A DNA stretch of 64,000 bases. Source: Phytopythium helicoides (lineage: Eukaryota > Oomycota > Peronosporomycetes > Pythiales > Pythiaceae). The notes below the pieces were generated by a model, which had not been told where the DNA came from, made no database searches, and was given only the letters and a program-made list of their open reading frames with translations. Below are positions 11,119-21,454 of this stretch, piece by piece. Where the stretch lies: contig JANFNE010000008.1 in NCBI GenBank assembly GCA_024867545.1, positions 186,001 through 250,000 on the forward strand. Reading direction: 5' to 3'. Numbering within the stretch: the stretch's first letter is position 1; each line of letters opens with the position of its first letter. Position numbers and translations under genes: made by a program.

Positions 11119-12420
11119 ATGCAGCGGCACCCGTTCTCCCCCGGCGCCAGCGGCCGCGACCCGTTCCCGCCGTTCTCGGCCGCCATGGCCACCGCCGACG
11201 AGGACGAGGACCAGGACAGCGGCCGCTCGGCGCTCGACTGGAGCATCGACTCGCTGGCCGAGCTCAAGCCCGTCCCCATGACGCCGTCGGCAGCACAGAA
11301 GGCCGCGGAGGCCGCGCCGCCCACGCCGCTGGCCGCCGACGCGCGCAGGCTCTCGGCGCTGCTCACGCCCTTCGCCCATGACGAGGGACGGGCGACCGCC
11401 GACCGCGAGGGAGCGCAGGGCCACGCCAGAGTACGCACGAGAGCTGCACGCGAGGTGTAGGGAGGCCGTCGAGCTGTACCAGCGGAGGCTGCGCGAACGT
11501 CAGCGACGCATGGACCAGCTCGCGGTGCGCGCGGACAAGCGCAGCGCGACCCCATCGCCGTCCTCGTGGTCAGTCGACCGCTCCCCGCCGGTCAAGCGCA
11601 CAAGGTCCGGCGAGAAGCGGGACTCGACGGGAAGCAGCGGCAGCGCGAGCGTTTTGAAGACCCCGGGCAGTGGCAGCTCCCGGCTCCGGTCTCCGAATTG
11701 GTGGGCGTCTCCGATCGCTCGGACCTCGATTGTTCACCAGCCCTGGGTTTGTACGCACGCCCTCCCCGTCACTAGCGGAGCTGACGCCGGGGCCTATGAC
11801 CAAGGATCCATTCACGCCAATCGAGAAGCCGTCGTTTGTATGCGAGCTCTCGCCCATCGCGGCAGGAAGCGACGACATCGTAGCAGGTCAGAAGGACGCC
11901 ACCAAACCACCAGATGAGGCTGCCCATTCGACTAGTCGTGAAGTGGACAACAGTATCGAGTCACAGCCATCCGTCGAAGCTGAAGCGCACGGAGACCTCG
12001 GCAGCAAAGAGAGGGGCCAGGATGGCGGCAGCGTAACACCAGGAAAGGAGAATCACACGCCGAGCCAAGCCGAGGGCAGTCCGTCCGTCAGCAGAAAGGG
12101 GTCGTCTGTCTCGAGGCGGCAGGAGCAGTTCGCGGCAGGCCATGGAGGAGGCCGAGGCTCCTCGAAGACAATCGAACGAGAGCAAGCGGCCGTACCGCGT
12201 GCTGTCATCCATTCCTGACCGCTCGACCGGACGAGCAACCTCCATCCTGTCGCTGTACGCCGAGGCGAAGGCCATGGGTCTGTCAAGTCCGCACGCGCAG
12301 TGGGAGTACGTGCGTCTGCTGCAATCATCGGCTTCGGCCTCGGCATCGTCCCGGTCCTCTCGTTCGCTGTCTTTCGATCGATCGCCGTCGTCCACAACTA
12401 GAAGGCGGGTGACTCAGGGT
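11119..12420 (+). CDS. Hypothetical low-complexity protein gene, frame-broken
   Basis: I do not recognise the family. An ATG at 11119 opens a frame rich in Ser, Pro, Ala and acidic residues (MQRHPFSPGASGRDPFPPFS). Protein-like reading moves by +1 near 11380-11410 into a helical Arg-rich block (TPEYARELHARCREAVELYQ), by +1 again near 11700-11760 into a Pro-directed segment (FVRTPSPSLAELTPGPMTKD), and again near 12140-12200 into a short conserved-looking end (YRVLSSIPDRS, ILSLYAEAKAMGLSSPHAQW). Consecutive same-direction shifts with sensible protein in each frame point to base indels or very small unseen introns. The many TP/SP sites suggest an intrinsically disordered phosphoprotein. The 3' end is uncertain; it converges on the minus-strand gene ending at 12487. 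Confidence 0.4.
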
Positions 12421-12486
12421 CTCGAAGCATTGCATTATATCGTTTACTGTCTGTCTGATCTGCGGACGCTTCGCCCGCGTCATAAA

Positions 12487-13407
12487 TTACTTCAACTGTG
12501 GCTCACTGGTACACGCCGCGGTCCACACTGCCGCGGCCTTCGCGGACTTCGCGCTGCCTCCGCCGTCGCTCGAGCGCGGCACCACCTTGCGCAGCAACTG
12601 GAAGTCACCGATCCAGTAGCCGTCCGACCGCAGCGCGTCCTCGATCAGCTGCCGCTCCGACTTTTGCGTCGAACGCATTCCGCCGAGCGTCGCGCGCCGG
12701 CTCATTGGCGCGGACGTGCGGCCTGATCCCACGGAAGACCGCGAGGACCCGACGACGGTTGCCTGGCGCCGCCGGCCGCGCCGGTTGCCGTCGCTGTAGT
12801 TGCTGCTCGTGCTCATGCTGCGGTGGCTGCGCGGCCACGCGACCGCCGTGCTGCTCGAGCGCGCGGACGCCATGGGCCACACGGCGCTGGCCGAGACCGC
12901 GGACGACGAGCGCTGCCGCGAGCGGCGATCTTCCTCGTCATCGTGGTCCTGGTCCTGGTCCTGATTATGGCCCTGAGACTGCGGGTGGGGATGGGGCCGC
13001 GGGTCCAGGTCCGCGTCCGTGGCCTCGTGTGCGTCCTCCTCCTCCTCCGACTCGGTCTCGGACGCCGCCACGGCGTCAACGGCCTTGGTCGTCGCCGCCG
13101 CCGTCGCCGAGCGGGCGGCCTCGCGCTCCTCCTCGGGCTGCTCCCCCGCGTCCGCGCGCTCCTCCTCGTCCGCGCGCTGCGCGCCGTCCGCCGCTCGCTC
13201 GCCGTCCGCCGCCCCCTTGGCGTCCGCGGGCTGCTTGTCCCCCGCCGCGGCGCCCACCGCGGCCGAGAGGCACGCGCATGAGTAGAAGCCACGCGCGCGC
13301 CGCCGTCGCCGCGAGTCGACGAACCAGTAGAGCGCGAGCGCGGCCGCGAGCGCCAGCGCCGCGTCGGCCGACACGAGCGCCACGAGCGCCAGCAGCGCGC
13401 GCGCCAC
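12487..13407 (-). CDS. Hypothetical membrane-anchored, acidic/Ser-rich protein
   Basis: 306-aa frame with an Ala/Leu-rich hydrophobic N-terminus (ALLALVALVSADAALALAAA, then LALYWFVDS) followed by RRRRRAR, as expected for a membrane anchor with a cytosolic basic stop. Next comes a long low-complexity acidic region (EEEEDAHEATDADLD, then HNQDQDQDHDDEEDRRS), a Ser/Arg-rich part, and a more ordered C-terminus (RQLIEDALRSDGYWIGDFQL). No family is recognised. Antisense frames of similar length exist because the DNA is very GC-rich, but this frame has the sensible composition and ends properly next to the convergent neighbour. Hydrophobic sequence continues upstream in other frames to an ATG at 13487, so the true start may lie there if bases are missing in the GC-rich stretch. 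Confidence 0.5.
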   Translation of the reverse strand: MARALLALVALVSADAALALAAALALYWFVDSRRRRRARGFYSCACLSAAVGAAAGDKQPADAKGAADGERAADGAQRADEEERADAGEQPEEEREAARSATAAATTKAVDAVAASETESEEEEDAHEATDADLDPRPHPHPQSQGHNQDQDQDHDDEEDRRSRQRSSSAVSASAVWPMASARSSSTAVAWPRSHRSMSTSSNYSDGNRRGRRRQATVVGSSRSSVGSGRTSAPMSRRATLGGMRSTQKSERQLIEDALRSDGYWIGDFQLLRKVVPRSSDGGGSAKSAKAAAVWTAACTSEPQLK

Positions 13408-13489
13408 CAGCGCCAGCCAGCGCGCCCGCCAGCGCCAGCAGCAGCAGCGCGCCGGCCCGTGAGCGCCACCACCGAGAGCGCCGCCATGC

Positions 13490-15781
13490 GCCTCTCCCGT
13501 CGCGGTCCAATCCCGAAATGCGCCGCCACAGGCAAAAGGCGCCCCGCCCCGGCGTTTTCCGCGCCAGGGACGAGCCAGGTTTACGTGGGTTTACGGCATT
13601 TCGACACGGTCGAAATTAGACGGCAAGCAAGTGCGGGCTGGCGAGTGCTGGCTGGCTGGAGTGCTGGCTGCTGCTGCTGTGCTGAGCTGGCTGCCGGCAG
13701 TGCTGAGCGGCGCGCGAGAGAGAGAGAAGGTTGGACCTTGAAAACTGAACCACTGTTCTCAAGGAGAGGAGAGCTCGTGGTGCTTGTGCAACCGCACCAT
13801 CCTCTGCTCGGAACACTGTCCGATCCACGGCGATGCCGGCCAATCACGCTGGGTGGCGCGGCCTGCTGGAAGCGGAAGATGCCGACTTGAAGCGGGCATC
13901 CTGGTGCCAGCCAGCTGCTCTGGCATCGCATCTGCTGCGGCGTTCTCGGCGCGCTCGGCCGCCGTTCCGTTCCCGACCGAATTTTGGCAATTTACTTCTC
14001 AAATAGAAAATCCTGCGGAAAAGCCGGCCCTCAGCCTGAAGCGACAAACAAGGCGCCCCTCGAATCGTCCATTTGCGCCGATCGAGAGGACGCTCCTGGA
14101 GCGCGAACAAACGCCATGCAACACCGCGGGGGCGCTCCGGATGTCGCCCGTAGACACTCACACCGCACATGGAGATCGTTCGACGCTTCCCTGCCAAGTA
14201 CATCGAACGCCAATGTCCAGATCCGCGGACAGACTTGAAGGCAACATCAGCGACAGCGCACACACACAACCCGGTCGTCGTAGAAGCTTTTCCCCGCGGC
14301 GTGGATTCTCTCTCGACTTCAAGATCCGAGTCGAAATTTGCCGCGTTTGAGAAATTGCGACCGTGACGCCGCACCTGCGCGTGTATCACGCATATGGGTG
14401 GGTGACCGGACCACCACGTGTGCCCCCTGAAACTCACCAACCCTCCCCCACTTGGTCCCTATGAACCCCGAGATCCGTATTGGAATGCTTGTCGCTAGGA
14501 ACCTACCAGTGCTTTTTTGTTGTTGTTGTTGTTGTTGTTGTCGGAGTCCTAAGAGACCTCGAAGCTGTCCGAACGAGCGAGTGGATGAGGTGATGGTGAT
14601 CCACGGGATGTACTCGATGTAACGAGAAGATCGCTCGCTCAACGGGAGTTTAGCGCGTGCAGCATGCTCGTGTGCGGCTAGCAACTACGTACCGGAGGTG
14701 CCGTCGATCAGTCGATCAGAAACGTTGTGGCAATGTGCCCTCGAGGCGACGTGATGATTGAAAGGAATTGCTCGTGACAAGCAGCACGGCGTAGCGAGTC
14801 TGAGCGCGCGCCATGCAATCTAAGCAACCAGACGGAGTGCGACTGTCGTACCGACGGTCGTCCGCATCTTCTTCTCGGTCGCCGAGACAACAGGAGCGGC
14901 ATGGAGAGGCAGCTTTTGTGTACGGCCTCGTCTGAAGTCGTCGAAAGTACACGCATGTAGCCAGCAGCGCATGGGCACCACGGCGTACGAGGTTGTCCAG
15001 AGCCGGCGGCAGTACAAACAGGCTATCATATCCTAGCAATGGCCTCACACCGACTGACTCAGTCACTGAGCTCGGCGCAGCGCCGCACCACACTTGACAC
15101 GGACGTGTACCGCAACCGCAGCTGAGAGCCCATCACGAAGATACACGAGTGGCAAGAGACCGACACTTCTCAATGGTTTTGCCGTAATGCTCCTTGTCAC
15201 ATAACGCGTCCCAAATGGCCATTCGCACTGATAACAAAGACAAGTGTGGGAATACCTTGTATATCACATAGCCCTTTCTAGCCGCTCTGGATACATTATT
15301 CATTCAAAGAGGTTGTGAGGGAATCCATGTAAATCATCAATCGTATCCATGCCGCCGCTCCTCCTCGGGAACCATGGCTACTTGACCCGGTTGCCGTCAC
15401 TTGTGGCGTGCGTTTGCCCCGAGCCCGAGAAGCCCTGAATATTTACCTTCCGCCCGCAACTCCCTTCAATTAAATTCTCGCTGCTTAGTCTGGCGGGAGA
15501 TCCAACGATCTGCAACACCCAAATTCTGCCTGGTCATCCAGTACTTCATGGCTGCTGGCCGACTGGCTGCGGTGCTTTGATGAGCTCGAGGTGCTCAACG
15601 ATTTGGTGGTGAAGCTGGTTTGCACACTTTTTTTTTGCTGCTCCACAACAACCTCCTTCGTCCATCAACCGAAGAGATCATCAAGGTGGCAGGTCGGTTC
15701 AAACTAGGTGTCTACGATCCCATGGACATTCTGTTGAAACTTCGATAGAAATCAACAATCCTCGCTTACTCCTTGGACCTC
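13490..15781. other. Intergenic region without recognised gene (2.3 kb)
   Basis: Contains low-complexity GCTGGCTG-type sequence (about 13630-13700), a (TTG)n microsatellite and several short open frames without family motifs on either strand. The frame at 14440-13844 (-) is 198 codons long but I see no domain in it. The 3' untranslated region of the ABCG gene lies at the right edge. Confidence 0.5.
14519..14541. repeat. (TTG)n microsatellite
   Basis: About eight TTG units in a row. On the minus strand it would read as a polyglutamine run, but the surrounding frame has no other sign of being a gene. Confidence 0.85.
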
Positions 15782-17716
15782 TTACTTGCTACTGCCGCGG
15801 ACGGTGAAGAACAATGCGACGAAGCCCACTACGCGGAACACAAGACCGAGAACGAGCAGCATCGCGACATCAAACCACGCCGACGTGTCAACCATGCTGT
15901 AGTACTCGAGCACCTGCTGGCCAGTGCGAGCAATGCAGGTGGAGGTGCCGAGATCGCACGGAATGCCGTCGACTTGATGCCAGAAGACCTTCATCATTCC
16001 CTCGTAGCCGTACTTGATGGGCGAGATGTACTGAATCCAAATGAAATACGGTGGCGTGTCGTCGGCATTCAGGAACAGCCCGCCGAAGAGCATGAAGGGC
16101 AATAGCAAAATGATGCCGACCATCGGAGCGATCTCCACGCGACGGCACAGACCAGAGACCATGTAGCCAAGTCCGACAGCGGCAAAATTGAGCAATACGA
16201 CAAACGCCTGGAGAGAAAAGTAGGTCACAGGGCCGTGACCAAAGCCGACGAGAAAGTAGGTTGGCAGGAAGAACACGAACGGCATGAAGACCTGCAGCGG
16301 GAGTTCGCTCAGGATCTTGGATAGGTACCAGTTGTGAAGCCGATATAGCCCCGACTTGTACTCATGGAGCACCATGGGGAGCTCGTTGGGGATGGCGATG
16401 AAGAGCGGGCTTGCAGTCGTGAACGTTTGGTTCACGATGATCACGAAGAACGAGCCCGAGAAGTTCTGAATGCCCTTCTGGTCGATGTCAAGCTGCAGGT
16501 AGATGAGACCGACGATCACCGAGATGAAGAGCTGCATGAATAGACCCGCACGGAACGCGATGCGATCCCGAACGAGTCGGAGGATGTTGCGAGCCGCCAA
16601 GACACGAAGCTGACCCCAGCCATCGAGACGCCCATCCGTGTAGTTTGCCTGTGCGTCCTCCAATTCGTGGTTGGACTCAGCGGCGATGGAGCTGGCGTGC
16701 TGCTCGTGCTTTGCCCACTCGTCTTTCAGGAGCTGGACCCGCTTGACCCCAGCTTCGTCCTTCTCCTGGTCGAGCACGACAAGCTGGCGCATGAAGTAGT
16801 CGGTCGGGTTGACGAAGCCTGGGCACTGGAACCCAAGGCGCGCAAAGTACGCGACAGCGTCGCTCGCTAGCCCATCGTACACCGTCGCACCCTCAGACAG
16901 CAGATAGAGGCGGTCAAAGAGCGTGAAGAGCTCGGACGACGGCTGGTGGATGGTCGCGATGACTGTGCGGCCGCCTCGCGCGAGCTGCTGGAGCTGTAGC
17001 GTGACGGCCTCGGCCATGTAGCTGTCGAGTCCCGAGGTAGGCTCGTCCACGAACAGCAGCGACGGGTTCGTGAGGATCTCGGTCGCGAACGACAGACGCT
17101 TGCGCTCGCCGCCCGAAATGCCGCGCAGGCGAATGCCGCCGATGAGCGTGTCGCGGCACTTGTTGAGTCCCAGCTCCTCGAGCACCACGTCGACGCGATC
17201 CGTGTACTCTTCCTTCGAGCACGCGCGACCCATGCGCAGTTGCGCCTGGAAGAGCAGGTGCTCGCGCACGCTGATGGTGGCGTAGAACATGTCTTCTTGT
17301 TGCACGTAGGACGCGAAGCGCTTGAGCGTCTTGGTCCACGGCGCGCCATTGACAGCGACGCGGCCCTGCACGGCGGCATTGCGGCCGGAGATGCAGTCGG
17401 GCAGCGTGCTCTTGCCGGCCCCGGACGGCCCCATGATGACGAGCAGCTCCCCCGGTCGCGCCGCGCCGCTGACGCCGCTTAGGATGTGCTTGTCCTCGAC
17501 GGCCTTGGTGCTCGGGTTCTTGACGGGCACCGCGAGCGTGAGTTGCTCCCACTCGAGCGTCAACCGCGGGGCTTCGGAGTGGACGTCCAGCGCCTCGTGC
17601 GCCTTGGGCGGCGTCTCCACGCGCACGAACTGCCGCGGGCTCTTGATGTTGATGGGCTCCATGATGCGAGCGCGGGCTGGCAGGTTGGCAAGTTGTCGAC
17701 TGGCGCTCGAGGCCAT
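15782..17716 (-). CDS. ABCG-family half-transporter (White/ABCG2 type)
   Basis: 644-aa half-transporter with the nucleotide-binding domain before six membrane helices, the reverse order typical of subfamily G; it acts as a dimer to export lipids or drugs. Visible motifs: Walker A MGPSGAGKST (about residue 97), ISGGERKR signature (about 197), Walker B LLFVDEPTSGLDS (about 217), and the switch histidine in IATIHQPSSE. The membrane part begins near residue 380 (FRAGLFMQLFISVIVGLIYL) and ends with FRVVGFVALFFTV. I chose ATG 17716 (MASSASRQ); the open frame continues upstream to 18085 but that part is not ABCG-like. An oddity is STLPDC after Walker A, where leucine is usual at the proline. No intron is needed. 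The substrate cannot be told from sequence. Confidence 0.92.
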   Translation of the reverse strand: MASSASRQLANLPARARIMEPINIKSPRQFVRVETPPKAHEALDVHSEAPRLTLEWEQLTLAVPVKNPSTKAVEDKHILSGVSGAARPGELLVIMGPSGAGKSTLPDCISGRNAAVQGRVAVNGAPWTKTLKRFASYVQQEDMFYATISVREHLLFQAQLRMGRACSKEEYTDRVDVVLEELGLNKCRDTLIGGIRLRGISGGERKRLSFATEILTNPSLLFVDEPTSGLDSYMAEAVTLQLQQLARGGRTVIATIHQPSSELFTLFDRLYLLSEGATVYDGLASDAVAYFARLGFQCPGFVNPTDYFMRQLVVLDQEKDEAGVKRVQLLKDEWAKHEQHASSIAAESNHELEDAQANYTDGRLDGWGQLRVLAARNILRLVRDRIAFRAGLFMQLFISVIVGLIYLQLDIDQKGIQNFSGSFFVIIVNQTFTTASPLFIAIPNELPMVLHEYKSGLYRLHNWYLSKILSELPLQVFMPFVFFLPTYFLVGFGHGPVTYFSLQAFVVLLNFAAVGLGYMVSGLCRRVEIAPMVGIILLLPFMLFGGLFLNADDTPPYFIWIQYISPIKYGYEGMMKVFWHQVDGIPCDLGTSTCIARTGQQVLEYYSMVDTSAWFDVAMLLVLGLVFRVVGFVALFFTVRGSSK

Positions 17717-18547
17717 GAGCGCCTGAGGTGGGCGGCGCAATCCGCCTCGAGTTGACCGGCTTGGACAGTGGGATGTTTGTGGCGGTGCCGAGCCGAGCTT
17801 GCTCTCTACCGAAACCGAATGAAAGCCAGAGGTCGAATGCATGGGACTTTGCACACACTTGGGAGTACTGTGGAGGCGGTCCTCATATTCGATACCCTGT
17901 AGTCCAAGACGCCAAGCCGTCAAGTTGAAGTGATCGCCATTGTGCCAGTGTCTACCGTAGATGCTCACGTAGATGTTGCTGAGGTGGACATGGACAGCGG
18001 CGTCATGCAGCGCTTCGTGTCCGTATAACAGATACGACGGCGAGCTTGTGCCCGACCATGAGTGCGTTGTGCAAGAGGACGGCAACTCACTCTCGTATCT
18101 ATTGGCATTAGCCAGCGTGTAGGCACGCTCGACTAGGGACTGAATGCTCGGGAAGTCAATGGGAATGTGGTGGCAGATGCGGGCTGTCGGGTGGCTCGGT
18201 GGACAGATGTGTTGCCTTGAGAAGCCCCGGAATCGTCTGCAACTGTTTGTGGTAAAGCGGACGACTCAACGATCTGCAACAACCAAAGGATCTGAAGCAA
18301 CGGTCCGCATCTCTCTCGTTGACACACTGCTCGTAGTCAGCGATAAACGCCAGCTGACACGCGTACGGAACCGCTGATATTGCTGCTCGCGCTCGTAGAC
18401 TCGCCCGATACCTCTGTCACGTTTCCCAACGATGAACTCGAGGGTATGCCACTGCCGACTGCTGTGGCGCCGCTCGGATCCCACTTCCATGCGCATCCGG
18501 TGAAGAGTGATGATCAAAGATCGTTCCGGTCTTCAACAGACGACAAG
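17717..18547. promoter_or_regulatory. Shared upstream region of ABCG and JmjC/FN3/PA genes
   Basis: The two genes diverge from here, so the 0.83 kb should hold both promoters. Open frames cross the region from both sides without family similarity. I see no clear known element. Confidence 0.35.
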
Positions 18548-21454
18548 ATGCACCTGCTGCTCCCGCTGCTGGTCGTGCCGCTCGCCGCCCGCGCGGACGA
18601 CGCGCTCGAGTTTCGCCGCGACGCGGCGCTCGATCGACCGCTGACTGCGCTACTAAGCGAGGCGCTGGATGCGCCGGCGCTCGACGAACAGCTGCAGCGC
18701 GCGATCGAGCTTTGCAGGGAGCGCGATGGCTTTTCCTCGCAGTCGATCGAAAGCCACGAGGCTCCACCGGACGGTGATGGCAAATACTGCAGCAAGGTCA
18801 AGTTCGTGCGCCATCAGCGTCTGCGCTTCCAGGCGATCCGGTCAGCGCTGCAGGACGAGCAACCGCCAGCACCGACGAGCCAAGTCCTGGTTCAGTCGAC
18901 GGCCAGAATGGCGTTCGAGGACTTCTTCCAGCAGTTTGAGCAGGCCGAGCAACCGGTGATACTGAGTTCGCATGGGGAAGCTCCCATTGACGGCGCGCAT
19001 GCTGTTCTCGGACTGTCCAAGGACGAGCTCAGCCGATTTCTCGGCGACTGCTTTGCCTCGAGCGAGACGGCGCTGCTTCGGCACGAGGACGCTGCGTGCG
19101 CGGAGCTGCTTGAGAACTCGGGCTTTCGAGTCCCTAGCTTCTTGACGCACAACTACCTCGTGCGCACAGATATGGGGCTCGAGGTGCCCAATCTTCCAGC
19201 CGCGTACCGTTTAAAGTCTGCAAGCTCCTCCGTTGTGGCATGTCCCCACGGTCTCCACTCACTGATCGTGTCGACAACCGCGTCCCCAGTTGAGTTTACG
19301 CTCCATTCAAGCAGGTTTCAACCTCTGAGAGGAGATCAAGGAGGGTGGAAAGAGATGGCTGTCGACATCGACTCAGCCTGGTCGTGGCGCTCGACTGGCG
19401 ACCACACCGGCATTCCGACAACCGTGCTAGACAGCAAGTATCTACACCTCACTCCTCAGCTTGCACAACCGAGCTCACTGCCACCCCATGACATGCTATT
19501 CATCCCCGGAAACGCGTTTGCAACCATGAAGCTTGCGGAGGAAACTACCGCAACGGACAGCGCTCACATTCTTCGATTCTGCCTGTGTGACGCGTCAAAC
19601 TGGAACAGCGTCAAGCGAGAAGCAGCGATTGCTGCGCTGGTCTCCGAATCAGTACAAGATCACGGCGGGGCCGGGCGGCTTATTCGCGCGCTGCAATCTC
19701 CGTCGCTAGACACAATGATTCCTCGCCGCCCAGCTGACGACGACGCGTACTGGTCCCAATATCTCAAATGGCCACGCAACCAAAAATTTGTTCGCAAGAG
19801 CGACCTCATGACCAACAGCGCGCTGTCAGATGAGCAAATCCATCTGCAGCTATCCAGGCGCGAGCGGCTCAAACAGTGGCAAGAAGACAAACGATGGGAC
19901 CGAATGATCGCATCCATGACACTTCCTGTCGCTCGCGCGCCGCTAATAGTCAATGCGTCGCGAAGCTCGGTCATTTTGAAGTGGCAAGAATTGCTTGATC
20001 CGCCTCGAGCTGGCGAAGAACTGTCAAGCCATGGCTACGAATTACGGTGGAAGACCATCTCAACGGACTATGTGCCCGACAGCAGTAAGTTGCCAGCGGA
20101 GTCTGCTCCTATGGCCATGAATGTGACGCACAATCTTCTCAAGCGAAGTCGACGACGCTCCGCTCTCTTTGGAGATGACTTTGACGGCCGCGATCTAGAG
20201 TTTGCTGTTCCCGGACTCGACCCAGAAACAACGTACACGTTCACGGTGCGGCTGTTTATTGGGGACGATCTGGGCGGCGAAAGTTTGCCTTCAAGAGCAG
20301 TTCGTACTGGCCCATGCGCGCCTCCGTCCCGTCCTCGTGGCGTTCCCCTCGTCAGCGTCAAGAGTTCAGAAAACCCAAGCTGCGTCACGCTGCGGTGGAT
20401 CGACCCACGCGACGATGGTGGCAAGCGAGTCAACACGTATCTCGTTGCGGCCACGCCATTTATCGACACCCGCGGTACAAACCCAAACAGCTCAATGATC
20501 ACTTCGTGTTTGCTGTCACCTGGAGGTGCGGCTCGTTCTGACCCTGAACGAACTAATCCCAACGAACGCGTAGTGGCATTGGATGCTGCGAGCATCGAAT
20601 CTGGATCACCGCGGCCAAACGGTGTACCCTGGAGATCAGCACGAGTATGTGCTCTGCTTCCAGCTACCGGCTATCGATTTCGAGTGGCAGCAAGCAATGC
20701 GCTGGGAACTGGTGAATGGAGTCTCCCAAGTGCTTGCTCAATCTTATCAACAGCTAAGTCGAGGTCACCTCCACTAGCCTCTCCACTATCACAGTCGCTT
20801 GCATCTTCACTTCGTCTATCAAGCTCACAAAGGCTGTCAATATCTTTACGATCCGTACCAGCCTTTGATCTGCAAGACGATGGCGTTCCGACTCTGCGAG
20901 GGAGAGGCGACCCGCTCTACGAAGCTGCAAACGACCTGACGAGCCGAGATCGCTTTGACAACGTTGGTGGCCAGCACTACCCTCACGTCTTGCTCTCTGA
21001 TGTTGAGCAGTCGCTTGTAGTACTCGGCAACGCCACTAACGGGGATGCGATCGTAATACTCGACGAGTTTGAGCTGTGGTCGGGCCACTACAGCCCTCGC
21101 AGCTTCCGCGTGTCGGCGCAGCTCGTGAGCGCAGATCCATTGGACGCATCCCTGCCATTGCGCAACGCGGCCGAAGTTCAAGATCGAGTCGCCGTTGTGA
21201 CTCGCGGTGGTGGGGTTTCTCTCGCTGTCAAGACATACTACGCGCAGCTTGCCGGCGCGATCGGCGTCATCATCATCGACGTGAACGACGTATGTGGTGG
21301 ACGCTTCGACCAGCGCTGCGTCCCCGGAGCCGACCGGTCCCGCCGCGAGGGGTTTGCTGCACTCGATCGGCACCCTTTATGGACCAGCAACCGCATCCCG
21401 ACGACGCTGGCGCTTCGAGAGGACGGCGCGCGCCTGCTCGAGCTGCTTCGGTAA
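18548..21454 (+). CDS. Secreted JmjC/cupin-like, fibronectin III and PA domain protein
   Basis: A 968-aa protein from ATG 18548, which starts a clean signal peptide (MHLLLPLLVVPLAARA, then DD); the frame is open 56 codons further upstream but that part does not look like a leader. Residues about 119-345 resemble a JmjC/cupin fold (MAFEDFFQQFEQAEQPVIL at its start, DMLFIPGNAFATMKLAEE at its end), though I cannot identify the iron-binding triad with confidence. Two fibronectin III domains follow at about 464-588 (AVPGLDPETTYTFTVRL) and 592-730 (RVCALLPATGYRFRVAASNA). A Ser-rich linker leads to a protease-associated (PA) domain at about 878-968 (RVAVVTRGGGVSLAVKTYYA, then GAIGVIIIDVND). The signal peptide places it in the secretory pathway or outside the cell. 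Its activity is unknown. Confidence is high for the gene and moderate for the cupin call. Confidence 0.8.
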   Translation: MHLLLPLLVVPLAARADDALEFRRDAALDRPLTALLSEALDAPALDEQLQRAIELCRERDGFSSQSIESHEAPPDGDGKYCSKVKFVRHQRLRFQAIRSALQDEQPPAPTSQVLVQSTARMAFEDFFQQFEQAEQPVILSSHGEAPIDGAHAVLGLSKDELSRFLGDCFASSETALLRHEDAACAELLENSGFRVPSFLTHNYLVRTDMGLEVPNLPAAYRLKSASSSVVACPHGLHSLIVSTTASPVEFTLHSSRFQPLRGDQGGWKEMAVDIDSAWSWRSTGDHTGIPTTVLDSKYLHLTPQLAQPSSLPPHDMLFIPGNAFATMKLAEETTATDSAHILRFCLCDASNWNSVKREAAIAALVSESVQDHGGAGRLIRALQSPSLDTMIPRRPADDDAYWSQYLKWPRNQKFVRKSDLMTNSALSDEQIHLQLSRRERLKQWQEDKRWDRMIASMTLPVARAPLIVNASRSSVILKWQELLDPPRAGEELSSHGYELRWKTISTDYVPDSSKLPAESAPMAMNVTHNLLKRSRRRSALFGDDFDGRDLEFAVPGLDPETTYTFTVRLFIGDDLGGESLPSRAVRTGPCAPPSRPRGVPLVSVKSSENPSCVTLRWIDPRDDGGKRVNTYLVAATPFIDTRGTNPNSSMITSCLLSPGGAARSDPERTNPNERVVALDAASIESGSPRPNGVPWRSARVCALLPATGYRFRVAASNALGTGEWSLPSACSILSTAKSRSPPLASPLSQSLASSLRLSSSQRLSISLRSVPAFDLQDDGVPTLRGRGDPLYEAANDLTSRDRFDNVGGQHYPHVLLSDVEQSLVVLGNATNGDAIVILDEFELWSGHYSPRSFRVSAQLVSADPLDASLPLRNAAEVQDRVAVVTRGGGVSLAVKTYYAQLAGAIGVIIIDVNDVCGGRFDQRCVPGADRSRREGFAALDRHPLWTSNRIPTTLALREDGARLLELLR

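Noticed and set aside
12498..13619. 373-codon Pro/Arg/Ala-rich plus-strand frame
   Set aside because: Antisense of the minus-strand membrane protein gene; composition is that of GC-rich shadow sequence.
13844..14440. 198-codon minus-strand frame
   Set aside because: No domain, no neighbour context and overlapping frames on the other strand. Not enough to call a gene.
14319..14684. Minus-strand frame with polyglutamine run
   Set aside because: The Q-run comes from the TTG microsatellite; the rest shows no domain and no conserved feature.
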